5,994 nucleotides of DNA from Sphingobacterium thalpophilum. GTDB lineage: Bacteria > Bacteroidota > Bacteroidia > Flavobacteriales > Flavobacteriaceae. This document shows, piece by piece, positions 1-5,723 of this stretch (its first letter is position 1; each line of letters opens with the position of its first letter). The stretch spans positions 1 to 5,994 of the forward strand of contig CALQBR020000101.1 of NCBI GenBank assembly GCA_943328865.2, read 5' to 3'. A model generated the notes under the pieces. The model saw nothing but the letters and a program-made list of their open reading frames with translations. It made no database searches and was not told the origin of the DNA. The position numbers and the translations under genes were made by a program.

Positions 1-543
1 CAATTGTTCTTGTTAGATAGTGTTGATATTAAGCAACTTATTGTAAAAATTTTTCAAAATAAAATTCATAAGGCCTATCTTTATTATCCAGATGAGAAGG
101 TAATTATGAAAAAATTAAAAGATAAAATCCCAGTTAACAAAGCAGGTGGTGGGTTGGTTTATAACCAAAAAGGAGAAGTTTTGTTTATTTTTAGAAACGG
201 AAAATGGGATTTGCCTAAAGGCGGAATAGAGAAAAAAGAGGAAATTGAAGATACTGCCATTCGAGAAGTGGAAGAAGAAACTGGGGTAACGGGTTTGAAA
301 ATCACAAGAAAATTACAAAAAACCTATCATATTTTTAAGCGCAATGGTAATTATAAACTCAAAATCACCCACTGGTTTGAAATGCAAACTAATTTTGAGG
401 GAATTCCAGCGGGACAATTAGACGAAGGTATTGAAAAAGTTGAATGGAAAAATCCAGCACAAATTCAAGAAGCTTTAGATAATTCGTATGAAAATATTAA
501 GTTGTTATTTGAATCGGAAAAGCAATTAAAGTATGAAAAATAA
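1..543 (+). CDS. Nudix hydrolase, 5'-truncated by the window edge
   Basis: The reading frame is open from base 1 to the TAA at 541-543 (180 residues). The sequence does not begin at a credible start: the first possible initiator is a TTG at base 4 with no leader visible, so the gene almost certainly begins upstream of the window. A complete Nudix box (GX5EX7REUXEEXGU) lies at 220-288, reading G-G-I-E..E..REVEEETGV; it contains the REVEEETG catalytic/Mg2+-binding core. It is preceded by the usual strand segment (AGGGLVYNQKGEVLFIFR) and the WDLPKGG lead-in. About 45 residues precede the Nudix fold, an N-terminal extension seen here but of unknown role. Family knowledge: such enzymes hydrolyse nucleoside diphosphates linked to another moiety (Ap4A, ADP-ribose, oxidised dNTPs). 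The substrate cannot be told from this sequence. The next gene starts 59 bases downstream with its own promoter, so the two need not be an operon. Family assignment is very secure; substrate unknown. Confidence 0.93.
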   Translation, partial: QLFLLDSVDIKQLIVKIFQNKIHKAYLYYPDEKVIMKKLKDKIPVNKAGGGLVYNQKGEVLFIFRNGKWDLPKGGIEKKEEIEDTAIREVEEETGVTGLKITRKLQKTYHIFKRNGNYKLKITHWFEMQTNFEGIPAGQLDEGIEKVEWKNPAQIQEALDNSYENIKLLFESEKQLKYEK

Positions 544-590
544 GTCTTTTTTTATTTTGCAAATCATCACTCAAAACCCATAATTCATTT

Positions 591-599
591 TAACTTTGC
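591..599 (+). promoter_or_regulatory. Bacteroidota -7 promoter box of the DbpA-type helicase gene
   Basis: The sequence TAACTTTGC matches the Bacteroidota -7 consensus TAnnTTTG. It ends only 3 bases before the ATG at 603, so transcription would start at or within a few bases of the start codon, giving a leaderless or nearly leaderless mRNA. A TTTG -33 box at the expected 19-21 base spacing is not visible, which lowers certainty. Confidence 0.5.
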
Positions 600-602
600 A
601 AA

Positions 603-1949
603 ATGAAAAACTTTACAGGGTCGAATAATATACTTATAAATTTAGGTATTGAAAACCTAAATGAAATGCAAATTAATGCTCAGGAAGCCATTTTGAGCCA
701 TAATAATGTACTTTTATTATCACCAACAGGTTCTGGAAAAACATTGGCTTTTTTATTGCCTATTTTTGAAATGCTAAAACCTGAAATACTTTCTACACAA
801 TGTTTGATTTTAGTTCCTTCTCGTGAATTGGGATTGCAAATTGAACAAGTTTGGAAAAAAATGGTAACGGACTATAAAGTGAATGTGTGCTATGGGGGGC
901 ACTCCATAGAAACCGAAATCAGGAACTTAAGTAATCCTCCTGCCGTTTTAATCGGAACTCCTGGACGGATAGCAGATCATATCGACAGAGGGACTTTTCG
1001 TTTAGATAAAATTGAAACTTTAATTCTGGATGAGTTTGATAAATCATTACAGTTGGGTTTTCATGAACAAATGTCATTTATCATTAATAAACTTACTAAA
1101 GTTAACAAAAGGGTATTGGTTTCGGCCACTTCCGACATTGAAATTCCGAAATACACGCGTGTGGTCAATCCTATGATTTTGGATTTTATTCCTGAACATG
1201 AAACACGAACCAATCTATCAATAAGAATGGTGACCTCTAAAGAGAAGGATAAAATCGGGAGTTTGTTTAATTTGATATGTTCTTTAAAATCGCAATCGGC
1301 TATTATTTTTTGCAACCATCGTGATGCGGCCGAGCGTATTAGCGATACCTTAAATGAAAAAGGAATCTATTCTACCTACTACCATGGCGGAATGGATCAG
1401 GATGAGCGCGAACGTGCTTTAATTCAGTTCAGAAATGGAAGTGTCAGTTATTTAGTAACCACTGATCTAGCTTCTCGTGGTTTGGATATTCCCGAAATGA
1501 AACATGTAATTCATTACCATTTACCTTCCAAAGAAGACGAATTTACTCACAGAAACGGACGTACAGCACGTATGTTGGCTTCAGGTACAGCATATATTGT
1601 GGCTCATGAAAGTGAGAAAAAAATGGATTACGTTGACTATGCGATGAAAACGCATAAAGTAGATGATTCTAATACGATACCGAAACCACCTGAATTTCAA
1701 ACAATTTACATTAGTGGTGGAAAGAAAAATAAGCTCAATAAAATTGACATTGTCGGTTTCTTTTCTCAAAAGGGAAAATTAGAAAAAGACGATTTAGGAT
1801 TAATTGAAGTGAAAGATTTTACCTCCTTTGCCGCTGTAAAATTCAATAAGGTAAAGGATTTACTTAATGCCATCAAAGATGAAAAGATGAAAGGTAAGAA
1901 ATACAAAATTGAAGTAGCCCGAAAAGTAATTAAGAAAGAAGAGGATTAA
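603..1949 (+). CDS. DEAD-box-family ATP-dependent RNA helicase with DbpA-type RNA-binding domain
   Basis: This 448-residue protein carries the full set of DEAD-box helicase motifs: Q-motif Gln near 23, motif I SPTGSGKT (40-47), Ia PSRELGLQ (72-79), GG (98-99), Ib TPGR (119-122), motif II DEFD (143-146), motif III SAT (174-176), IV IIFCN (234-238), V TTDLASRGLD (286-295) and VI HRNGRTAR (316-323). The C-terminal 80 residues (about 364-442, starting TIYISGGKKNKLNKIDIVGFF) resemble the DbpA RNA-binding domain, an RRM-like fold. In E. coli DbpA this domain targets 23S rRNA hairpin 92, so a role in large-subunit ribosome assembly is a reasonable inference. Oddity: motif II has Phe in place of Ala (DEFD); both acidic residues needed for Mg-ATP are kept, so activity is expected. 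The ATG at 603 is chosen because it sits directly after a -7 box and leaves the Q-motif intact. The gene is convergent with the exported-protein gene that follows. A paralogous helicase lies about 1 kb downstream on the other strand. The length is close to that of E. coli DbpA. Confidence 0.93.
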   Translation: MKNFTGSNNILINLGIENLNEMQINAQEAILSHNNVLLLSPTGSGKTLAFLLPIFEMLKPEILSTQCLILVPSRELGLQIEQVWKKMVTDYKVNVCYGGHSIETEIRNLSNPPAVLIGTPGRIADHIDRGTFRLDKIETLILDEFDKSLQLGFHEQMSFIINKLTKVNKRVLVSATSDIEIPKYTRVVNPMILDFIPEHETRTNLSIRMVTSKEKDKIGSLFNLICSLKSQSAIIFCNHRDAAERISDTLNEKGIYSTYYHGGMDQDERERALIQFRNGSVSYLVTTDLASRGLDIPEMKHVIHYHLPSKEDEFTHRNGRTARMLASGTAYIVAHESEKKMDYVDYAMKTHKVDDSNTIPKPPEFQTIYISGGKKNKLNKIDIVGFFSQKGKLEKDDLGLIEVKDFTSFAAVKFNKVKDLLNAIKDEKMKGKKYKIEVARKVIKKEED

Positions 1950-2038
1950 TCTTTATTGATAGTGTTCTAAATTCATTATTATTATCTTTCACGACTTTGA
2001 AACTTCAAAACAAGTATCATTTTGAGGAAAGTAACGGA

Positions 2039-2060
2039 AAATAGAGTGTAAAGTCTATTT
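2039..2060. terminator. Possible bidirectional terminator between convergent genes
   Basis: A perfect 7-bp inverted repeat, AAATAGA (2039-2045) and TCTATTT (2054-2060), encloses an 8-base loop. It sits where the + strand helicase and the - strand exported-protein gene converge and overlaps the latter's TAG stop (2055-2057). On the + strand it is followed by a T-rich stretch (CTTTTTC); on the - strand by TTTTCC. The stem is AT-rich and therefore weak, so this is a candidate only. The rest of the 105-base intergenic gap shows nothing else convincing. Confidence 0.35.
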
Positions 2061-2822
2061 CTTTTTCAAGACTTTATATTCCTCATAACATTCACTGATG
2101 GCATCCATAATTTGGAGATCATTGGCTGTTTTTACAAAGGATTCCGAATAATTACACCGTTCTAGAATTTCGGCAATTTCTTTTTTATCCACTCCCAAAA
2201 GTACGGAAATGGTCTCACGATCAAATTTTGAAGCCAATAAATTCCGAACCGTGTCGTCTTTTTTCATTTCCTTGATTCTTTTGAGTTCTTTGGGCTTTTT
2301 GCCAAAGAAATTGTAAAGCATATCGGCAGGATTAAATATAGAACCCATAACCCTTCCAAAAGCGCTTGGAGCGGTTTCTCCAGCTTCATAACCTTCTGCA
2401 AGACCGGAAATACTGTATCGGTAGTTGTCTTTGGTAGGGATGAGTCTGGAATCGATTTCAAGATAGCCAGTTAAATCATAAGGCCGAATCACGACTTCCT
2501 CTAGCGCAATGGCTTTTTCGGTCATTTGAATTCGGGTAACTTTGTTTTTGATCCAGTCATTAGTGACTCTTATTTTAATCGATTTGAATCCGATAAGTGA
2601 GAGGTGCAGCGTGTCATTGACACTTACTTTGATTTCAAAAGCACCTTTGTAGTTGGAAATAGTCCCTATTACTTTGTTTATATTAATGATGTTTACATTC
2701 GCTAACGGAAGTAGTGTGTTGTCGTTGCTAATGGTCCCAGAAACACTTTGATTTAATTCGGTTTCTTGCGCAACGGCAATGCTAGAGAGTAAAACAAAAA
2801 AGAAAACTACAAAATATCTCAT
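2055..2822 (-). CDS. Exported protein with carboxypeptidase-regulatory-like domain
   Basis: The product has 255 residues. It begins with a classic Sec signal peptide: MRYF, then a hydrophobic core (VVFFFVLLSSIAVA, about 5-18), with likely cleavage after Ala18 at AVA|QE. It has no lipobox Cys, so it should be a soluble periplasmic or outer-membrane-associated protein. Residues about 26-103 (VSGTISNDNTLLPLANVNI through TLHLSLIGFKSIKIRV) match the CarboxypepD_reg-like beta-sandwich found at the N-terminus of many Bacteroidota TonB-dependent receptors and surface proteins. It is followed by LEEVVIRPYDLTG, the linker commonly seen after this domain. Here no TonB-receptor plug or barrel follows; instead about 130 charged, helix-prone residues end in KKK. 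The function is unknown; a small stand-alone envelope protein is the most that can be said. The ATG at 2820-2822 is the only start that keeps the signal peptide intact. The gene lies 86 bases downstream of deaD on the same strand; no clear TAnnTTTG promoter is seen in the gap, so read-through from deaD is possible. A long inverted repeat surrounds the start. Confidence 0.85.
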   Translation of the reverse strand: MRYFVVFFFVLLSSIAVAQETELNQSVSGTISNDNTLLPLANVNIININKVIGTISNYKGAFEIKVSVNDTLHLSLIGFKSIKIRVTNDWIKNKVTRIQMTEKAIALEEVVIRPYDLTGYLEIDSRLIPTKDNYRYSISGLAEGYEAGETAPSAFGRVMGSIFNPADMLYNFFGKKPKELKRIKEMKKDDTVRNLLASKFDRETISVLLGVDKKEIAEILERCNYSESFVKTANDLQIMDAISECYEEYKVLKKK

Positions 2823-2878
2823 GTTGGGTTTTAAAAGTTTAAAAGTAATAAAACGCAGTAAGATATTTTGTAGTCTTC
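2802..2878 (-). repeat. Long inverted repeat bracketing the start codon of the exported-protein gene
   Basis: The arms are 2802-2819 and 2861-2878. They match at 17 of 18 positions, including 14 uninterrupted pairs (2806-2819 with 2861-2874), and are separated by 41 bases. One arm is the first codons of the gene (encoding R-Y-F-V-V-F); the other is in the noncoding leader. In a transcript entering from deaD the ATG (2822-2820) would sit in the loop, touching the base of the stem, so the hairpin could restrain translation initiation. It has no U-tract, so it does not look like an ordinary terminator. The match is seen directly; the regulatory role is inferred. Confidence 0.7.
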
Positions 2879-2908
2879 CTATAATTATAAGAAAATTAAC
2901 TAAAAGAA

Positions 2909-4795
2909 TTAGCTTTTTCTTGGTCTGCGCTCTCTTGGGGCATCGCTAAACCCTTCAGATCTTCTTGGAGCTCTGTCAGAACTACCAGTACCTCTTGGTG
3001 CAGCACCTCTGTCACTTCTAAAGCCACCTTCTCTTGGAGCAGCATTTCTATCGCTTCTAAATCCGCCTTCTCTTCTTGGTGCAAAATTACCTTCTCTTCT
3101 AGGAGCTGAGCTTCTTCCACCAAATCCACCACCAGAATTTCTTCCATTGTGATCGCGTCTTCCACCACCGTCATTTTTAGAAATTTCCACGTTGATTCTA
3201 CGTCCTTCTAATTGTACGTTGTTCAATATTTCCATTACTTTATCGGTGTGTTCTGGATCAGTATTAAAGAAAGAAAAACCTTCTTTAACATCTACTTTAA
3301 ACACATCATCACGACCTAAGTCTAAGGTTTCTTTTAAATAATCTTTTAAAGACATCCAATCGAAATTGTCTCTAGAACCAATGTTTACAAAATATCTAGT
3401 AGCTCCACTGTTGTTACTTTCTCTAGAGCCACCCTCTCTATCGTCACGATCGCGTCTTTCAGCACCGGATGATTGGTTGGAAATGTCTCTATTTTTCTTG
3501 TAGTAAGCAATAAAACGGTTGAATTCTACCGATACCATTTTCTTAATCAATTCTTCTTTAGATAACCCTTCAAGTACATTGTTGATTGCTGGAAGATAGT
3601 TGTCAATTTCATGATCTACTTCGGTATCTTTGATTTTATTGGCTAAGTGTAATAATTGGATTTCACAGATTTCGATTCCAGAAGGAATGGTTTTTTCTTC
3701 AAACTTTTGTTTGATGATTCTTTCGATAGAAGAAATCTTGCGCAATTCACTTTTAGTAACAATGACGATAGAAGTTCCTAATTTTCCAGCTCTTCCTGTA
3801 CGTCCTGAACGGTGATTGTAAGTTTCGATTTCGTCTGGCAATTGGTAGTTTACTACGTGAGTAACATTATCAACGTCAATTCCACGGGCAGCAACGTCAG
3901 TAGCAACCAACATTTGGATTTGACGACCACGGAACGATTTCATTACCCCATCGCGTTGTGCTTGAGATAAATCACCATGCAATGCTGCAGCACTGTATCC
4001 GTCTTCAATCAATTTTTCAGCCACAGCTTGCGTGTCTCTTTTGGTACGACAAAAAACGACTGAGAAAATATCTGGATTGGCATCTGCCAAACGTTTCAAA
4101 GCTTCATAACGGTCACGAGCATTTACTAAGTAAAATTCGTGAGAAACGGTTGCAGAACCTGAGTTCTTCGTGCCAACAGTAATTTCTAAAGGATCGTGCA
4201 TGAATTGTTTTGCAATTCTAGCGACTTCTTGTGGCATTGTTGCAGAGAACAACCAAGTGCTTTTTTCGTCTGGAGAAGTAGAAAGAATGTTTACGATATC
4301 TTCGTAAAATCCCATGTTTAACATTTCATCGGCTTCGTCAAGAATACAATAGTTGATCTGAGAGATATTTACCAAACCTCTGTTAATCATATCTTGCATT
4401 CTACCTGGAGTGGCCACAATAATTTGTGCTCCTCTTTTAATGTCTCTTGCTTGTTCTGTAATGCTAGCCCCACCGTAAACTGCTACCACATTAATACCTT
4501 TTTCGTATTTGGAGTAGTTTTTAATTTCGTTGGTAATCTGCAAACAAAGTTCGCGTGTTGGAGATAAAATTAATGCTTGTGTATTTCTGTTGTTGGCATC
4601 AATTTTTTGGATTAGCGGAAAACCAAATGCTGCTGTTTTCCCTGTCCCTGTCTGAGCCAACGCAACCATATCAGTGTCTTTTTCCAATAATAGGGGAATC
4701 GCTTTCTCCTGTACTTCAGTCGGATTCTCAAATCCTAGATCTAAAATCGCCTTCAGTAACGATTCACTCAATCCTAATTGTTCAAATTTAGTCAT
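2909..4795 (-). CDS. deaD: DEAD-box ATP-dependent RNA helicase, DeaD/CsdA type, with Arg/Gly-rich tail
   Basis: This 628-residue protein has a canonical DEAD-box core: Q-motif (Phe4, Gln29), motif I AQTGTGKT (47-54), Ia PTRELCLQ (79-86), Ib TPGR (129-132), DEAD (153-156), SAT (184-186), VVFCRTK (246-252), ATDVAARGID (298-307) and HRSGRTGR (328-335). A charged linker (about 446-460) leads to a DbpA-type RRM-like RNA-binding domain (about 467-540, from TRYFVNIGSRDNFDWMSLKDY). The last roughly 85 residues are rich in Arg, Gly, Ser and Pro with repeated APR(R)EGGFRSDR units. The core order and length fit DeaD/CsdA/CshA helicases, which act in ribosome biogenesis, mRNA turnover and growth at low temperature; these roles are family knowledge, not shown here. 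Start choice: the frame is open upstream to a TTG at 4819, but that codon lies inside the -7 promoter box, so the ATG at 4793-4795 (MTKFEQLG) is taken. The gene has its own promoter and is followed on the same strand by the exported-protein gene. Confidence 0.95.
   Translation of the reverse strand: MTKFEQLGLSESLLKAILDLGFENPTEVQEKAIPLLLEKDTDMVALAQTGTGKTAAFGFPLIQKIDANNRNTQALILSPTRELCLQITNEIKNYSKYEKGINVVAVYGGASITEQARDIKRGAQIIVATPGRMQDMINRGLVNISQINYCILDEADEMLNMGFYEDIVNILSTSPDEKSTWLFSATMPQEVARIAKQFMHDPLEITVGTKNSGSATVSHEFYLVNARDRYEALKRLADANPDIFSVVFCRTKRDTQAVAEKLIEDGYSAAALHGDLSQAQRDGVMKSFRGRQIQMLVATDVAARGIDVDNVTHVVNYQLPDEIETYNHRSGRTGRAGKLGTSIVIVTKSELRKISSIERIIKQKFEEKTIPSGIEICEIQLLHLANKIKDTEVDHEIDNYLPAINNVLEGLSKEELIKKMVSVEFNRFIAYYKKNRDISNQSSGAERRDRDDREGGSRESNNSGATRYFVNIGSRDNFDWMSLKDYLKETLDLGRDDVFKVDVKEGFSFFNTDPEHTDKVMEILNNVQLEGRRINVEISKNDGGGRRDHNGRNSGGGFGGRSSAPRREGNFAPRREGGFRSDRNAAPREGGFRSDRGAAPRGTGSSDRAPRRSEGFSDAPRERRPRKS
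3002..3106 (-). repeat. Degenerate tandem repeat coding for the Arg/Gly-rich tail of DeaD
   Basis: Three successive units encode APRREGNF (3106-3083), APRREGGFRSDRNA (3082-3041) and APREGGFRSDRGA (3040-3002). The second and third are nearly identical at protein level and clearly related at DNA level, with a further degenerate APRGTGSSDR following. Such RG-rich tails in DEAD-box proteins bind RNA without sequence specificity and are prone to length change between strains. Confidence 0.8.
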
Positions 4796-4815
4796 ATTGT
4801 ATTTTAAAATATTTT

Positions 4816-4824
4816 GCAAAAATA
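4816..4824 (-). promoter_or_regulatory. -7 promoter box of deaD
   Basis: On the minus strand the sequence TATTTTTGC matches TAnnTTTG. It lies about 20 bases upstream of the ATG at 4795, giving a predicted leader of roughly 16-19 nt that is A-rich and has no Shine-Dalgarno sequence. No good TTTG -33 box is at the standard distance. The 168-base gap up to rdgB otherwise contains only AT-rich sequence and a 9-base direct repeat (4860-4868 and 4878-4886). Confidence 0.6.
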
Positions 4825-4963
4825 CACCAAATATTTATGATAAACTAATGGTTCTGTCAGAATTGATTTTTTATTACGAATTGATTATCAGGTTTTTAGA
4901 TTTAACCGTAACTTTTAAAGCCTTTGAAAAGTGACAAAAACAGTCATTCTAGTAATAAAGACG

Positions 4964-5536
4964 CTAAGAAAGTAAATATTCCAATAGCAATTGCGTAGCT
5001 TTTCCACGATGGCTGATACTTGCTTTTTCTGCCATAGAAAGTGTGGCAAAAGTACCGTTACAACCTTCTGGTTTAAAGATAGGATCATAGCCAAAACCTT
5101 GATTTCCTGTTTTCTCAAATGTAATTTCGCCTTTCACAATCCCTGCAAAAAGATGTTGTTGCTGGTTGCTGTTTAAAGCAATGACGGTTTTAAATTGTGC
5201 CTTTCTATTGCTAATATCAGTGAGTACTTTTAATAGCTTATCCATATTGTCTTCCGCACTTTTTTGTGCTCCTGCATAACGCGCCGAATACACTCCTGGA
5301 GCACCATTCAAAGCATCGACTTCTAATCCAGTATCGTCAGCAAAGCAATCATAGCCATATTTTTCAGTCACATAATTGGCTTTCAAGATGGCGTTTCCTT
5401 CAATAGTTTCTGCTGTTTCTGGAATTTCTTCATAACAGCCAATGTCTTCTAAACTCAAGATTTGAATACTTTTAGGAAGTAATTGTTGTATTTCTTTGAT
5501 TTTGTTTGGGTTGTTGGAAGCGAAAACGAGCTGCAT
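4964..5536 (-). CDS. rdgB: XTP/dITP pyrophosphatase (RdgB/HAM1 family)
   Basis: This 190-residue protein aligns end to end with the RdgB/HAM1 family, whose members are usually about 190-200 residues. Visible signatures: the N-terminal nucleotide-binding SNNPNKIKE (7-15); FADDTGLEVDALNGAPGVYS (65-84) with the catalytic/Mg2+-binding Asp pair 67-68, followed by ARYAG (85-89); GFGYDPIF (147-154); and SHRGKA (175-180), the base-recognition loop. Family knowledge: the enzyme hydrolyses dITP, dXTP, ITP and XTP to the monophosphates and pyrophosphate, cleaning deaminated purines out of the nucleotide pool and preventing their incorporation into DNA and RNA. It is cytoplasmic. The ATG at 5534-5536 gives the standard MQLVFAS start and lies about 25 bases after a -7 box. 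It is followed, 168 bases later on the same strand, by deaD, which has its own promoter. No missing residues or frameshift are seen. Confidence 0.96.
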   Translation of the reverse strand: MQLVFASNNPNKIKEIQQLLPKSIQILSLEDIGCYEEIPETAETIEGNAILKANYVTEKYGYDCFADDTGLEVDALNGAPGVYSARYAGAQKSAEDNMDKLLKVLTDISNRKAQFKTVIALNSNQQQHLFAGIVKGEITFEKTGNQGFGYDPIFKPEGCNGTFATLSMAEKASISHRGKATQLLLEYLLS

Positions 5537-5560
5537 GATTTAAGATTTTAAAGGTAACCT

Positions 5561-5568
5561 CAAAGGTA
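5561..5568 (-). promoter_or_regulatory. -7 promoter box of rdgB
   Basis: On the minus strand TACCTTTG is an exact TAnnTTTG match, 24 bases upstream of the rdgB ATG, predicting a leader of about 20 nt. A T-rich stretch (complement of 5591-5595) lies near the -33 position but is not an exact TTTG. The heptamer AAAGGTA occurs twice here (5550-5556 and 5562-5568 on the + strand), 12 bases apart. Confidence 0.6.
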
Positions 5569-5614
5569 TTATTTATTTGGAGTTTTTCGGAAAAAGGGAG
5601 GGATGAAATATTTA

Positions 5615-5639
5615 TAAGCAATGAGTTTTCAATTGCTTG
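5615..5639. repeat. Hairpin-forming inverted repeat upstream of rdgB
   Basis: AAGCAAT (5616-5622) and ATTGCTT (5632-5638) are perfect 7-bp complements, plus one G-U closing pair, with a 9-base loop. No T-tract follows on either strand, so it is not an obvious terminator. It may be a protein-binding site or part of a transcript leader. No ORF overlaps it. Confidence 0.5.
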
Positions 5640-5642
5640 ATA

Positions 5643-5666
5643 TGATTTAATTATAATGTTAAATCA
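5643..5666. repeat. Second hairpin-forming inverted repeat, adjacent to the first
   Basis: TGATTTAA (5643-5650) and TTAAATCA (5659-5666) are perfect 8-bp complements around an 8-base AT loop. It begins 4 bases after the preceding hairpin. It is very AT-rich, so chance is a real possibility. Confidence 0.45.
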
Positions 5667-5711
5667 GAAGTTAATGTGTTGCTGTTAAGTTTTTTAATTT
5701 CAAACAAGTCA

Positions 5712-5719
5712 TATATTTG
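5712..5719 (+). promoter_or_regulatory. -7 promoter box of the candidate small RNA
   Basis: TATATTTG is an exact TAnnTTTG match on the + strand. At the usual distance it would start transcription near 5722-5726, which is where the closing stem of the downstream fold begins (5724). A T-rich run (5690-5695) occupies the -33 region at about 18 bases spacing but does not contain TTTG. Confidence 0.45.
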
Positions 5720-5723
5720 AGTG

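Noticed and set aside
1061..1315. An 84-codon minus-strand frame inside the first helicase
   Set aside because: It is antisense to well-conserved helicase motifs, with no promoter and no recognisable domain.
1996..2009. TTTGAA-AC-TTCAAA palindrome after the first helicase
   Set aside because: A 2-base spacer cannot form a good RNA loop, and there is no T-tract; a chance AT-rich palindrome is likely.
2880..2889. TATAATTATA palindrome just after the deaD stop
   Set aside because: It is pure A/T and has no loop; too weak to call a terminator or operator.
2896..3174. A 92-codon minus-strand frame overlapping the end of deaD
   Set aside because: It is the alternate frame of the Arg/Gly repeat region, giving a low-complexity Glu/Leu/Val-rich translation; deaD explains the DNA.
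4911..4932. Imperfect inverted repeat ACTTTT...AAAAGT downstream of rdgB as a terminator
   Set aside because: The central loop is too tight and needs a bulge, the stem is AT-rich, and no T-tract follows on the minus strand.
4555..4934. Two plus-strand frames over the start of deaD and its upstream gap
   Set aside because: They are antisense shadows of deaD with no leader signals and no protein-like features.
4915..5176. Frames on both strands within rdgB
   Set aside because: They are shadows of the well-supported rdgB gene.
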